A DNA stretch of 64,000 nucleotides. It comes from JAIQFF01 sp963788505 (GTDB taxonomy: Bacteria > Acidobacteriota > Terriglobia > Terriglobales > Acidobacteriaceae). The translations under genes were made by a program, and so were the position numbers. The stretch is taken from positions 1,302,001 through 1,366,000 of the forward strand of contig CAWBGY010000005.1 in assembly GCA_963788505.1 (NCBI GenBank), read 5' to 3'. The notes beneath the pieces are model-generated. The model saw only the letters and a list, made by a program, of their open reading frames with translations. It had not been told where the DNA came from and made no database searches. Positions within the stretch are counted from its first letter, which is position 1. Each line of letters starts with the position of its first letter. Positions 25,901 to 34,563 of this stretch are shown here, in pieces.

Positions 25901-26457
25901 GTGCGACCTCCGTTAACGCTGAAGGCCACGCTGCCATTGATGCCGACCGTGCCTTCGTCCTGGCCAGACTGGTTGCTCACGCCGGGCACCAGTGTAATCA
26001 GCTGGGCAAAGTCTCTGCCGTTCAATTGCAACCGGGTGATCTGCTTTCCGTCGACCGTGCCCGTCAGATCTGACGATTGTGTCTCCACCTGGGCCACGTT
26101 GGTTCCTTCCACCGTGACCTCTTCCTTGATCGCGCCGACCAGTAACGCGATGTCCGCACGCGCCTTCTGGCCTACCTGGAGAATTACGCCCTTGACTTCA
26201 TACTTCTTGAAGCCTTGGGCCACTACGCTCACGTTGATCGAACCGGAGGGCAAACCCGCAACCAGGTAGTCACCACTGCTGTTGGTCGTAGTGGGACGGA
26301 CAATCCCGCGCTCCGGGCTGCTGACCGTGACCTGCGCGTTGGGAACCGCGGCGCCGCTCTGATCGGTCACCGTCCCGGTAATGGAAGCCGAGTCCTGCCC
26401 CCAGGCAGCCAGCGAAAGAGACAGCAAAATACCTAGCCAAAGCACGCAGGACTTCAT
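22939..26457 (-). CDS. TonB-dependent receptor with carboxypeptidase-regulatory-like domain (Oar-like)
   Basis: The product is 1172 aa. A signal peptide (MKSCVLWLGILLSLSLAAWG) is followed by a CarboxypepD_reg-like beta domain (ASITGTVTDQSGAAVPNAQV), a plug domain (QLNGRDFAQLITLVPGVS, ELDGGDNMDNGS) and a long outer-membrane beta-barrel ending in Phe (RILQLSLKFVF). Oar-type receptors are greatly expanded in Acidobacteriota and are thought to import oligosaccharides or peptides. ATG at 26457 is preferred to the TTG at 26481. The LacI regulator gene lies 350 bp upstream on the same strand, with a LacI-type palindrome between them, so transport of a sugar is the best guess. Confidence 0.88.
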   Translation of the reverse strand: MKSCVLWLGILLSLSLAAWGQDSASITGTVTDQSGAAVPNAQVTVSSPERGIVRPTTTNSSGDYLVAGLPSGSINVSVVAQGFKKYEVKGVILQVGQKARADIALLVGAIKEEVTVEGTNVAQVETQSSDLTGTVDGKQITRLQLNGRDFAQLITLVPGVSNQSGQDEGTVGINGSVAFSVNGGRTEYNNWELDGGDNMDNGSNGTLNVYPSLEAIAEFKVLTSNYGAQYGRNGSGTVEVETKSGTNRFHGNAYEFLRNDAFNAFNYFDDPTAPKPGYKKNDFGYTIGGPIWKDKTFFFWSQEWRRDRVPGQVFSQFVPSDAERAGNFSDLCPNPTTSDFSDCPAVPGFLDGTGHTPDLTIVPAFQANAVVAQALLGMIPAANAGQPGAELFNDSPVQPTNWREELIRVDHNLTDKERVTFRYIHDSWSTVTATPLWTNQGSFPTIQTAFSGPGVSMVARLNSTFSPTLLNEFVASYTTDHIVLNNLGNWQRPSPFPMGDLFPGNGDGILPGINLSGGNAYGGGFGQDAGYIPNGPYNSNPTYSYRDNISKIIGKHNLQFGAYFVAAQKNELGGELAAGSIPGYLTFDSSNGLSSGNPFADLLLGTITSYGQQNTRLKYYNRYKILEPYFQDDWHATSHLTLNLGLRLSLFGTYREKQQQAYNFDPAAYVQGDTFVDPDTGIVSGNLFNGIVQCGVASVPAGCMKGHLFNPAPRIGFAWDPRGNGKTAIRGGYGIFFEHGNGNESSTESLENSPPLAFASQQNNIQDYAALGGGAGSASPPFPLSVTAIPTKATWPYVQQWHFDVQHEVLPSTVVTVSYVGSKGTKLARETNLNQLRAVPLSQNPYKPGEPIDGGVDGLGNPIHDDCGTMTTPSGVPIVGQAALNLSVACGGSADPFRHFLGYSDIASVQNAASSTYHALQVSVRRSVGSLQVSGAYTYSHSIDDASDRFDASFVDSSNPSANRASSNFDERHIFTGSYIWDLPFFKAPGLANKILGGWGFSGIASLQSGTPFSAVSSGSSGSFTDNAGVGNGLASSGSRPDLIGDPRSGVVQPPMLQEGFGPLLYNPAAFALPRGLTFGDAGRNILNNPRRINFDMALSKRFVIRESMAFEFRAEAFNVFNHTQFGAISGDSGSGANAVNSDSNKFPSNNYLFTGTAHNARILQLSLKFVF

Positions 26458-26658
26458 AAATACCCCCAAATATTTTTTCAACCACCCGGAGATTGCCGGA
26501 CCCAGCTCTTGAGAATCCTAGTACTGTTGTTGCCCGGTGCGCGGAATCATCTAAGTCTCGAACCCGTCCGGTAAACTGCCGTGCCTCAATGTGGAGGAGG
26601 CTCGGCGGTCAACATCTTTGCTGCTTCCATCGAAACGGCGCGGGCGTCCAGCACGCCA

Positions 26659-26671
26659 TTTTCAAATGAAA
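26659..26671. promoter_or_regulatory. AT-rich palindrome near the receptor promoter region
   Basis: TTTCAAATGAAA is a perfect palindrome within 26660-26671, 7 bp from the LacI-type site. It could be a second regulator half or a promoter element. Confidence 0.3.
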
Positions 26672-26677
26672 GGGTTT

Positions 26678-26693
26678 ATTGAAACGAATCAAT
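26678..26693. promoter_or_regulatory. Candidate LacI-family operator
   Basis: ATTGAAACGAATCAAT has 5-bp arms ATTGA/TCAAT and the central CG typical of LacI-family operators (TGAAACG...TCA form). It lies 221 bp upstream of the TonB-dependent receptor start and 115 bp past the LacI regulator stop, as expected for control of the receptor gene. Confidence 0.45.
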
Positions 26694-26807
26694 AGCCATG
26701 AATATTGCGGGAGGTCAATTGCAAGTGTCAAGAAAAAAAGGCAGAAAATGATGCCGGTCAGCTTTTTGAATATCCCGGCAAACCGCGCCGTTTGACCGGG
26801 TTTCTGG

Positions 26808-27869
26808 CTAAAGCAGACTTCGAGTGGACTCTCGCACCGCCAGTTCGGGCGCCATCTTGCGGTGTACGGCGGATATTTCCCGCTTCTCAAGTACCGCATT
26901 GATGCCTTCGATGGCCAGGTTCGCCGCCATCGCGCCCATCGCTTCCATAGGTTGACGTATGGTCGTGAGCGCCGGGGTATACAAGCTGGAAGCCGCGACG
27001 TCATCAAACCCTATGACCGAGCAATGCTCGGGCACACGCTGGCCGGCCTTCGCGAGTGCACGTATGGCACCAAACGCAGTCATGTCGTCAAAGGCCATTA
27101 GCGCAGTGAACGCCCGTTTCCTCTTGATCAGTTCCTCCGTTAATTTGTAGCCCGCTTCAAAACTTGAAATCGGATCTCCTGAATCCGGCAGGTCCACGAT
27201 CAGGCGCGGATCGAGTTCCAGGCCGGCGCTTTTGGCAAACGAACGAATTCCCTGCCAGCGGGGCGCACTGTCCCCCAGAGTTTTAGGCCCGCGGATGAAC
27301 GCAATCTTGCGGTGTCCCAGGGAATGAAGGTGTTCTACCGCCGAGTACGCTCCCATCTCGTTATCGACGATCACCGAGCTGACGGTATCGGTTTGCAGCT
27401 CGCGTGCGATCATCACACTGGGAATACTGCTCCGTTCGAGATCGGCCAAAACATCGATATCGACGAACAGCCAGTTGGCCAGCACAATCAGTGCCTCTAC
27501 CCGGCGGTCCAGCAGCATCTCCAGATAGCGTTCGAAGCGGCTGCGCTCGTTGTGCACGTCGGTGAGAATCGGGAGGTAGGAAGATTGGTAAAGAGAATTT
27601 TCGATGCCGCGCAGAATCAGCGTGCAGTACGGATCGGTCATGTCGAAAACCATGACCCCGACGGTATGACTGCGCTTGCTGCGCAGGGAGCGGGCAAACA
27701 GGTTGGGACGGTATCCCAGTTTCTTGGCCGCCTTCTCAATTCGCTTCTTGGTCGCCGGCGGAATGTAACGCGCCAAGGGAGCATCATTGAGAACGATGGA
27801 AACCGTGGTCGACGAAAAGCCGCTCTCTTTGGCTACGTCCCGAATAGTGATGACTGAGGTCTTAACCAT
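26808..27869 (-). CDS. LacI-family transcriptional regulator
   Basis: The product is 353 aa. The N-terminal helix-turn-helix (TIRDVAKESGFSSTTVSIVL) and hinge helix region (RPNLFARSLRSKRSHTVGVM) are typical, followed by a periplasmic-binding-protein-like sensor domain (SVIGFDDVAASSLYTPALTT). LacI regulators bind sugars or nucleosides and usually repress transport genes. The next gene on this strand is a TonB-dependent receptor with a candidate operator in front. A 10-bp palindrome TTTGATCAAA at 27895-27904, 26 bp upstream of the start, may allow autoregulation. Confidence 0.9.
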   Translation of the reverse strand: MVKTSVITIRDVAKESGFSSTTVSIVLNDAPLARYIPPATKKRIEKAAKKLGYRPNLFARSLRSKRSHTVGVMVFDMTDPYCTLILRGIENSLYQSSYLPILTDVHNERSRFERYLEMLLDRRVEALIVLANWLFVDIDVLADLERSSIPSVMIARELQTDTVSSVIVDNEMGAYSAVEHLHSLGHRKIAFIRGPKTLGDSAPRWQGIRSFAKSAGLELDPRLIVDLPDSGDPISSFEAGYKLTEELIKRKRAFTALMAFDDMTAFGAIRALAKAGQRVPEHCSVIGFDDVAASSLYTPALTTIRQPMEAMGAMAANLAIEGINAVLEKREISAVHRKMAPELAVRESTRSLL

Positions 27870-27975
27870 AATTTTGAAAGCCGCGCGCTCACCGTTTGAT
27901 CAAATCGAAGGTACGAATCCGGGGATTCGCATCGAAAGACCTACTTTGCGATCTTAGCTGGCTTGACAGTCAAAG

Positions 27976-28001
27976 TCTTTAACCGCAAAGCGCGCAGAGA
28001 A
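27976..28001. repeat. Partial CTTTGCGG-family repeat
   Basis: TCTTTAACCGCAAAGCGCGC is one half of the family's hairpin, inside the open frame upstream of the TPR gene start. Confidence 0.5.
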
Positions 28002-28091
28002 CTGGCAGAGGACGCCAACCCCATCCCTCATTTCCATCCTTCCCGGACCCGGCTTGAATTCCAGGCCGTCGCTGGCGGACACTACAGCAGA

Positions 28092-29279
28092 GTGAAATTA
28101 CTGTCAAGGCTCCTCGCCATCGTTCTGTTCGCGCTGATCTCATTTGCGGACGCCCAGACTGCGGCGGCGCCGCCACCCGCTTCCAGCCCGCAGCGGTTGT
28201 TTCAACAGGGTGAGGCCGCGCTGAAAAAGAATGACCTCGACCTGGCCGAGCGTTCCTTTCGTGGAGTGCTGGCCCTGGATCCGCGGGCCGCCAGCGCCTA
28301 CGCCAATCTGGGTGTAGTCCATATGCGTCGCCGGCAGTGGCCGCAGGCGCTGGAAATGTTGCAGAAGGCTGAACATCTGGCGCCGCAAGTGTCCGGAATT
28401 CGTCTCAACGTCGGACTGGTCTACTACCGGCAAAATAATTTCCGCGCCGCCATCGCGCCTTTTGAATCGGTGTTGCACGACGCGCCGGACTCCTACCAGG
28501 CACGTTACCTGCTGGGACTTTGCTACTTCTTTAACGAACGCTATGCCGATGCTGTCAACACGCTCGAACCGCTCTGGCCGCAAGCTTCGACGCAGCTGAA
28601 CTATCTGTACGTTTTGGGAATCGCAGCCGGCAAATCCACTCGCCCTGACCTGGAGGCGCGCGCCTTTGGCCGGCTCGTCGAAACCGGCCAGGACTCTCCC
28701 GAGTTGCATCTCTTGCTGGGCAAGGCCCACATCAACCGTGAGGAATATGACCAGGCCATCAAGGAACTCGACCTCGCCGCCCGGGCCAATCCCAGACTTC
28801 CTTTCGTGCACTTCAATTTGGGAGTGGCCTATTTCAAAAAGCAGGAACTGGCGCGGGCGAAAGAAGAATTTCTGAAAGACGCAGCCATCGAGCCCGACGT
28901 TGCCTACAACTACGACCAGTTGGGCCTGGTGAATTCTTTACAAGGAAACAATCAGGAAGCGGAAAGAAATCTGCGCAAGGCATTGCGTCTCGACCCTTCG
29001 CTGGCCAGTTCGCACTACCAGTTGGCCCAGGTTTACCAGCATGAAGGGAAATACGTCCAGGCCCTGGCTGAGATCGATGCCACGGCCAAACTCGATCCCG
29101 GGAGTTCCAGTGTCCACTATCTGCGCGGGCAATTGCTGCAGCACCTGGGCCGAACTCGGGAAGCCCGCGCCGAGATGGATGCAACCACCCGCATGATGAA
29201 CGCGCAGCGAGACCAGCGGCAGAAGGAAATCTACGGCGGCCCCGCCCCCAATCCCGAGCTCACCCAGGAGCCCCGATAG
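28092..29279 (+). CDS. Secreted TPR-repeat protein
   Basis: The product is 395 aa. GTG at 28092 starts a signal peptide (VKLLSRLLAIVLFALISFADA). The mature protein is almost entirely tetratricopeptide repeats, about nine, for example NDLDLAERSFRGVLALDP, EYDQAIKELDLAARANPRLP and GKYVQALAEIDATAKLDP. TPR solenoids mediate protein-protein contacts; export suggests a periplasmic assembly or scaffold role. The frame is open upstream to 27963, but that part is repeat-derived. The C-terminus is Pro-rich. Confidence 0.85.
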   Translation: MKLLSRLLAIVLFALISFADAQTAAAPPPASSPQRLFQQGEAALKKNDLDLAERSFRGVLALDPRAASAYANLGVVHMRRRQWPQALEMLQKAEHLAPQVSGIRLNVGLVYYRQNNFRAAIAPFESVLHDAPDSYQARYLLGLCYFFNERYADAVNTLEPLWPQASTQLNYLYVLGIAAGKSTRPDLEARAFGRLVETGQDSPELHLLLGKAHINREEYDQAIKELDLAARANPRLPFVHFNLGVAYFKKQELARAKEEFLKDAAIEPDVAYNYDQLGLVNSLQGNNQEAERNLRKALRLDPSLASSHYQLAQVYQHEGKYVQALAEIDATAKLDPGSSSVHYLRGQLLQHLGRTREARAEMDATTRMMNAQRDQRQKEIYGGPAPNPELTQEPR

Positions 29280-29372
29280 TTTAATTTTTGGTAAACTGGG
29301 TGCCACTCGCGGCCTTCTCCACTGTGTCATCGGCCCTCTCAAGCTCTTAAGGTTCGTGAAGGAGTTCCTGTC

Positions 29373-31034
29373 ATGAAAGCACTGAAGATTGTCGGGATCG
29401 TCGTAGCCGTCCTCCTGCTCATCGTCATCACGCTTCCCTTCCTCATCAACGTAAATAGCTTCCGTCCCAAACTCGAGTCTGCCCTTACTGAAGCTCTCGG
29501 GCGGGAGGTCAAAGTCGGCAATCTGAGTCTTTCCATCCTTTCCGGAAGCGTTTCTGCGGAGGATCTTTCGATCGCTGATGATCCGGCTTTCAGCAAGGAC
29601 CCGTTCATCCGCGCCAAGTCGCTGAAGGTGGGCGTGGAAGTGATGCCGCTGATCTTTTCCAAAGCTTTGCATGTCACCGATATCACCCTGGACAAGCCCG
29701 ACATCGCCCTGCTGCGCGATGCCTCGGGAAAGTGGAACTTTTCCAGCCTGGGCAACAAATCCGAGCCTGCGGCGAAAGCTGCGCCGGCGAGCAGTGCACC
29801 GTCCTCTACGCCGGACCTTTCCGTCCGCAAGCTCGACGTAAAGGATGGCCGCCTTTCGGTCAACCGGGCGAACTCCTCGATCAAGCCTCATGTGTATGAC
29901 AACGTGGACATCAGCGTGCGCGACTTCTCGCCGACGTCGCAGTTCCCCTTCACCATCACCGCGGACCTTCCCGCCGGAGGCAAGGCGAAGCTCGACGGCA
30001 AGGCGGGGCCGATCAACTCCACCGACGTTTCGGCGAGTCCGATCGAGGCGCAAATGAATGTCAAAGGACTGGACCTGACCGCCTCCGGATTCGTTGACCC
30101 GGCCACCGGGATCGCCGGCATCGCCGATTTTGACGGCACCCTCAACTCCGACGGACACGTGTTGCGTACCAGCGGCACGCTGAAGGCCGCCAAGCTCAAG
30201 CTGGCGGTAAAGGGTACGCCGGCAACGGAACCGGTGGTGGTGAAATACGCTACAGATTTTGATCTGCAAAAGCAGTCGGGAACTTTGACCCAGGGCGACG
30301 TTTCCGTGGGCAAGGCCCTGGCCAAACTTACCGGCACCTACCAGAGCCAGGGCGAATCCACCATCCTGAACATGAAACTCAACGCCGACGGCATGCCGGT
30401 AGACGACCTCCAGGCCATGCTGCCCGCGCTCGCCATCGTGCTGCCTTCTGGATCAAAACTGGAGGGTGGGACGCTTTCCGTCAATGTGGCAATCACCGGA
30501 CCGGTAGATAAGTTAGTCATCGCTGGACCGATTCGCCTGGCGCAAACCAAACTCGCCGGCTTCAATCTTGCCTCCAAAATGTCCGCGATCTCGGCGCTGT
30601 CCGGAACGAAAACTGGATCGGACACCTCCATTCAGAACCTGAGCACGGATGCGCGCGTGGCCCCCGAGGGCGTGCGTACGCAGAACATTAACCTGACGAT
30701 TCCCGCTCTCGGCACGGTCACGGGGAATGGAACCATCAGCCCGGCGGGCGCGCTCGATTACAAAATGACCGCGAGTCTTTCCGGTGGCGCGGTGGCTGGG
30801 CTTACGCAACTCGCAGGCATGGGCGGCAAAGGCGGCGGCATTCCCTTCTTCATCCAGGGCACAACCTCCGATCCGCACTTCATGCCCGACGTAAAGGGCA
30901 TGGTGGGTAGTCAGCTGAAAGGCGGCCTGGGCGGCGCCCTGGGGGGACTGACCGGAGGAAATAATTCTTCCGGGAAGTCGGCTTCTCCGGCGGATGCGCT
31001 GGGCGCTCTATTCGGAAAAAAGAAAAAGCAGTAA
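29373..31034 (+). CDS. AsmA family protein
   Basis: The product is 553 aa with one N-terminal membrane helix (VGIVVAVLLLIVITLPFLI) and a long periplasmic part. The start NSFRPKLESALTEALGREVK and FIRAKSLKVGVEVMPL match the AsmA N-terminal domain; LNLTIPALGTVTGNGTISP and SGGAVAGLTQL match the C-terminal AsmA region. AsmA-like proteins are thought to act as lipid-transfer bridges between the membranes. The tail (GGLGGALGGLTGGNNSSGK) is Gly-rich. The gene lies 94 bp after the TPR gene on the same strand. Confidence 0.87.
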   Translation: MKALKIVGIVVAVLLLIVITLPFLINVNSFRPKLESALTEALGREVKVGNLSLSILSGSVSAEDLSIADDPAFSKDPFIRAKSLKVGVEVMPLIFSKALHVTDITLDKPDIALLRDASGKWNFSSLGNKSEPAAKAAPASSAPSSTPDLSVRKLDVKDGRLSVNRANSSIKPHVYDNVDISVRDFSPTSQFPFTITADLPAGGKAKLDGKAGPINSTDVSASPIEAQMNVKGLDLTASGFVDPATGIAGIADFDGTLNSDGHVLRTSGTLKAAKLKLAVKGTPATEPVVVKYATDFDLQKQSGTLTQGDVSVGKALAKLTGTYQSQGESTILNMKLNADGMPVDDLQAMLPALAIVLPSGSKLEGGTLSVNVAITGPVDKLVIAGPIRLAQTKLAGFNLASKMSAISALSGTKTGSDTSIQNLSTDARVAPEGVRTQNINLTIPALGTVTGNGTISPAGALDYKMTASLSGGAVAGLTQLAGMGGKGGGIPFFIQGTTSDPHFMPDVKGMVGSQLKGGLGGALGGLTGGNNSSGKSASPADALGALFGKKKKQ

Positions 31035-31035
31035 A

Positions 31036-31161
31036 TGTAGGCGCGAGCGTCCTCGCTCGTGCTGCAGTGGAAACGACCAGGGCGCGCATAGCTGCAGCAA
31101 CAAGAGGCTCTCGCGAACCATCCGAGGAGCTGCCGCACGAGCGAGGACGCTCGCGCCTACA
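31036..31161. repeat. Palindromic REP-like element, GTAGGCGCGAGCG family, copy 2
   Basis: TGTAGGCGCGAGCGTCCTCG at the left and its reverse complement at the right frame an 80-bp interior with CTGCAG motifs. This copy is longer than those at 14844 and 61872. Confidence 0.85.
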
Positions 31162-31192
31162 TTGTGTTTCTCAGTCACCCCAGGAGCGTTCC

Positions 31193-31630
31193 ATGTCCGA
31201 TAAAGTGGCTCAAAATTTTTCCAATCACGTCCGCCTTGATCCGCCGTTCCATTTCTTCGTTCTGCCGGTATTTGCGATTACCGTGATCGTAGCCATCGTG
31301 CATTTGGTCAAACATCCAGGCCTGCTCGCGGCTTGGTGGGTGGTACTGGCGCTTGCGGCCGTCGTAGCCGTGCTCAGGATTCGGATCTACGCTCTCAAGG
31401 TACAGGACCGGGTTATCCGCCTGGAAGAACGCCTGCGGCTTGCAATTCTTGTGGACAAGCCTTTGCGAGGCCGCATTGTCGAACTCTCGGAATCACAACT
31501 GGTGGGGCTGCGTTTCGCCTCCGATGCGGAGCTTCCCGCGCTGGCCGCGAGAGCCTTATCGGAAAAATTGCCCAGGACTGAGATCAAAAAGGCAGTAAGC
31601 CAGTGGAGGCCGGATTATTGGAGAGTGTAG
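31193..31630 (+). CDS. DUF6526-like membrane protein
   Basis: The product is 145 aa. The N-terminus MSDKVAQNFSNHVRLDPPFH is followed by two membrane helices (about 20-42 and 50-68) and a cytoplasmic helical part with RIYALKVQDRVIRLEERLRL. This plan matches the small DUF6526 family common in Acidobacteriota and Bacteroidota; function unknown. CAGGAG at 31181 supports ATG at 31193; the open frame upstream is the REP-like repeat. Confidence 0.7.
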   Translation: MSDKVAQNFSNHVRLDPPFHFFVLPVFAITVIVAIVHLVKHPGLLAAWWVVLALAAVVAVLRIRIYALKVQDRVIRLEERLRLAILVDKPLRGRIVELSESQLVGLRFASDAELPALAARALSEKLPRTEIKKAVSQWRPDYWRV

Positions 31631-31721
31631 ACCCTGCGTGACGAACGCGATCTCCACGATGCGCCGAGACACATTGACGCCGGGAATCGGTAAAGGGCCG
31701 GCGGAGTCGCGACACCATCGA

Positions 31722-33806
31722 TCAACGCGCTGACTCGATCTCATCGACGATGCGGTTGAGGTGGTACACCTTGCGCAAGCCCTCGAGCAGGGCCCGGCTG
31801 TCGACCGCCACGGAGCGATTCTTGGCCGCGTCGTAGGCATAATTCCCGCCCAACGAGAAAATATTTCCGTCGAAGATCAAACCCACGATTTCGGCATTCT
31901 TGTCGATCAGCGGGCTGCCGGAGTTGCCGCCAATCGAGTCGTTCGTGGTGGAAAGGTTCATCGGCGTGGATAAGTTCAGCTCCGGTTTGGCCGAGATCCA
32001 ACTTTGCGGCAGGGCGAACGGGGGCGCGCCGGTTGCGCGATTGAAGAGACCGCCGATCGAGGTATATGGCGGTACGAAGACTCCTTGCGCGTTGTTGAAG
32101 CCTTTCACGGTGCCATAGCTGAGACGCGGGGTAAAGGTTGCATCGGGATCCACGCTCCTGCCGTAAACGGCGAAACGCGCCTTTGCGATCCGCTCTGCCG
32201 GAGCTCGAGTTGGGGCATCCACCCGGCTCTCGTACTCCTTGCGCACGGCACGCAGATCGGGATCGATGGATTCGACGAAAAGAATCATGGGATCGGTCGA
32301 AGCCGCAATCGCGGGCTCGCCGCCGGTGAAAAGCCCCTCGCGCACCTTGGCATCGTCAAGATGGCTGCCGGCCACGAGCCTGTGGGCAAGCTGTTCTGGC
32401 GACTCCTTGCCCAACATCTTCCGGACGAACAGATCGTCTGCTCCGAGGTCGCGCCGTACGAAAGTAAAGAGGTAGGTGAGCTTGAGTTCTTCCAGGTCCT
32501 TGTAAATCGGAGTGCCTGCGGAAATCTCCTGCTGTACCTGGAAAAGTCCCTGATCGGTGTACTCGGGCAGGCGCTCGCCGTTGGGTTTCGTGCGTTCGAC
32601 GCCTGCGCGCACCAATCGGACCGCCTGACCGAGCAGTCCGGAACTGTAAAACAGGCCAGTGGTCGCCCCACGCTGCACGTAGAGCTGCGCCCGCGTGTGC
32701 TGGATCTTGGCGATTTCATCCCACGCCGACCTGTCCGGCGCCAGCTTGGGATCGGACGCGACCGCCCGGCGAAGGCGTTGCTCTTCCCGCACCTTGATCG
32801 CGAAAAATTCCGGATCCAGCAGCGCCTGCTGCTCTCCCATCAGTTCCTTGAAACCGTTCTCGACGAAAAACAAGTCTTCGTTCGCTTCGCGCGCCGGTTC
32901 GGGGCCGCGGGTGACGAACTGTTCCAGTTGTCCGCGATACTCGGCAATTTTGGGCAGCACAGGCGGATAAAAGTTGTCGCGCAGAAACTCCAGTTGTGAG
33001 ACGGTAAGCTCGCGGCTGGTGCCACCGGGATTTCCGGACACGAATACCAGATCGCCGTCCTTCGAACCGTTTGTGTTCCACTTGAGGTAGTCGGGGCTGG
33101 CAGCGGGGTGACCGCCCTCGTAGGCGCGCAGCAGGCCGATATCGTAGTCGAAGCGAGGGAAGTTAAAGTTGTCGGGATCGCCGCCGAACTGCGCCACCTG
33201 AAACTCCGGCGCAAACACCAGGCGCACGTCGTTGTAGCGCCGGTAGCGATACAGATCGTAGACGCCGCCGTGGTAAAGCGACACCACATCACAACGGATG
33301 TTGGGATCCGAACCGCAACTTTTTTGCAACTTGGCTTCTTCGGCGTGCAGCGCAGCATTGGCGGCCTCGCCGGTTTTGCCCGCGAGCGCTTGCTGGATAT
33401 CAGCCGTCACCTCGCGGATCTGGGTCAATTGGTCAAGCTCGAAGTTGTCACACTTCCGCTCTTCCGCGGCGGTCTGGGCGGTAAAGCCGGCTTCCACCAG
33501 GTTCTGCTGGGGCGTCGACAATGCCTGGACGCAGTCGACCACGCAATGGTGGTTGGTCATGACCAGGCCGTGCGGCGAGATGAACGAAGCGGAACATCCG
33601 CCCGCGATTCGCAGCGACGAGGCCCGCACGTGATCGAGCCACGCCGGCGAAGCCGTGAAGCCGTACTTCGCTGCGACCGCCTTCGCCGGGAAATTGTCGA
33701 AGGTCCACATGCCTTCGTCGGCTCGCGTCGCCAGCGGCAAGGCCAGGCAAACCATCAGCAGGGCCACGGCAGGAAAAGCTCGCATGGATTGACAATCAGT
33801 CTTCAT
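31722..33806 (-). CDS. S46 family serine peptidase (dipeptidyl-peptidase 7/11-like)
   Basis: The product is 694 aa with a signal peptide (MRAFPAVALLMVCLALPLATRA). The trypsin-like triad is visible: His in MTNHHC, Asp in RFDYDIGLLRAY, and Ser in GGNSGSPLI. S46 enzymes are periplasmic or surface dipeptidyl-peptidases that release N-terminal dipeptides; they allow growth on proteins. ATG at 33785 (M8) gives a cleaner signal peptide and is an alternative start. The length fits the family (about 700 aa). Confidence 0.9.
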   Translation of the reverse strand: MKTDCQSMRAFPAVALLMVCLALPLATRADEGMWTFDNFPAKAVAAKYGFTASPAWLDHVRASSLRIAGGCSASFISPHGLVMTNHHCVVDCVQALSTPQQNLVEAGFTAQTAAEERKCDNFELDQLTQIREVTADIQQALAGKTGEAANAALHAEEAKLQKSCGSDPNIRCDVVSLYHGGVYDLYRYRRYNDVRLVFAPEFQVAQFGGDPDNFNFPRFDYDIGLLRAYEGGHPAASPDYLKWNTNGSKDGDLVFVSGNPGGTSRELTVSQLEFLRDNFYPPVLPKIAEYRGQLEQFVTRGPEPAREANEDLFFVENGFKELMGEQQALLDPEFFAIKVREEQRLRRAVASDPKLAPDRSAWDEIAKIQHTRAQLYVQRGATTGLFYSSGLLGQAVRLVRAGVERTKPNGERLPEYTDQGLFQVQQEISAGTPIYKDLEELKLTYLFTFVRRDLGADDLFVRKMLGKESPEQLAHRLVAGSHLDDAKVREGLFTGGEPAIAASTDPMILFVESIDPDLRAVRKEYESRVDAPTRAPAERIAKARFAVYGRSVDPDATFTPRLSYGTVKGFNNAQGVFVPPYTSIGGLFNRATGAPPFALPQSWISAKPELNLSTPMNLSTTNDSIGGNSGSPLIDKNAEIVGLIFDGNIFSLGGNYAYDAAKNRSVAVDSRALLEGLRKVYHLNRIVDEIESAR

Positions 33807-33854
33807 TGAACGTCCAGGGTGGCGCTTGCGGTTATCGCGGCCGGCTTCGGGCCG

Positions 33855-34334
33855 CTATTCTTTCTTTTCGTGCAGCTGTTGAGCGAGATAGTTCTGCAGA
33901 CCCATTTCGCCGATGGCGTGCAGTTGTCCTTCCAGCCAGTCGATATGCTCTTCTTCGTCGGTGAGAATTCCTTCCAGAAGATCGCGCGAACCATTATCTC
34001 CGGCTTTGACGCAGGTTTCGACGCCGCTGTTCAGGCGTTTCACCGCGTCATACTCCACCTGGAGATCGAACTCCAGCTGCTGCTTTACGTTCTGCCCGAT
34101 ATTGATCTTGAAATAGTCACTCATGTTCGGAGTGCCGTCGAGATACAGAATGTGTTCGATCAGCTTTTCGGCGTGTTGCATCTCCTCGATAGATTCGGCG
34201 CGGGTATGCTTGGCCAGCTTCTCATAACCCCAGTTTTCGCACATTTCCGCATGCAGGAAATACTGGTTGATGGCGGTCAATTCCGCTTTGAGGACCTCAC
34301 TCAGGACTGCAATGACTTTGGAATCACCTTTCAC
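33855..34334 (-). CDS. bfr: Bacterioferritin
   Basis: The product is 159 aa, the standard length. All ferroxidase ligands are present at the E. coli positions: E18, E51, H54, E94, E127 and H130. The haem-binding Met52 is also present (SIEEMQHAE). It stores iron in a 24-subunit shell and uses H2O2 or O2 to oxidise Fe(II). The start is GTG at 34334 (MKGDSKVIAV) with GAGG 6-9 nt upstream. No bacterioferritin-associated ferredoxin gene is next to it; the neighbouring gene on this strand is a sigma-54 activator beyond a repeat. Confidence 0.93.
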   Translation of the reverse strand: MKGDSKVIAVLSEVLKAELTAINQYFLHAEMCENWGYEKLAKHTRAESIEEMQHAEKLIEHILYLDGTPNMSDYFKINIGQNVKQQLEFDLQVEYDAVKRLNSGVETCVKAGDNGSRDLLEGILTDEEEHIDWLEGQLHAIGEMGLQNYLAQQLHEKKE

Positions 34335-34423
34335 GGTTCGCCTCGCAGAATGGAAGATGGCAGAAAAAACCGGTTCGAAAGACCACGACTGCCTGGTTGC
34401 AATAGAAAACTATAGCACCGGTG

Positions 34424-34550
34424 GTGTGGGACGGACACTCTTGTCCGCCTTTTGGCCTCGGAGCCGGCAATTTGTTCCGCTGGGTGGAATGCGTTGGTAG
34501 ACCGCGAAGAAGAAAGTCAAAGGCGGCGGACAGGGTTGTCCGCCCCACAC
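34424..34550. repeat. Inverted repeat (GGCGGACACTCTTGTCCGCC family), copy 1
   Basis: GTGTGGGACGGACACTCTTG at the left end faces GGACAGGGTTGTCCGCCCCACAC at the right end. A second copy lies at 59675-59776. Confidence 0.8.
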
Positions 34551-34563
34551 ATTGGGTTGGACT

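Larger units (their letters stand above)
26458..26807. other. Intergenic regulatory region between LacI gene and TonB-dependent receptor gene
   Basis: 350 bp with no credible gene. It has lower GC than its neighbours around 26640-26760, and contains two palindromes, 26659-26671 and 26678-26693, described separately. Confidence 0.6.

Noticed and set aside
28938..30269. 443-codon minus-strand frame over the TPR and AsmA genes
   Set aside because: Antisense to two recognisable genes; no recognisable domain.
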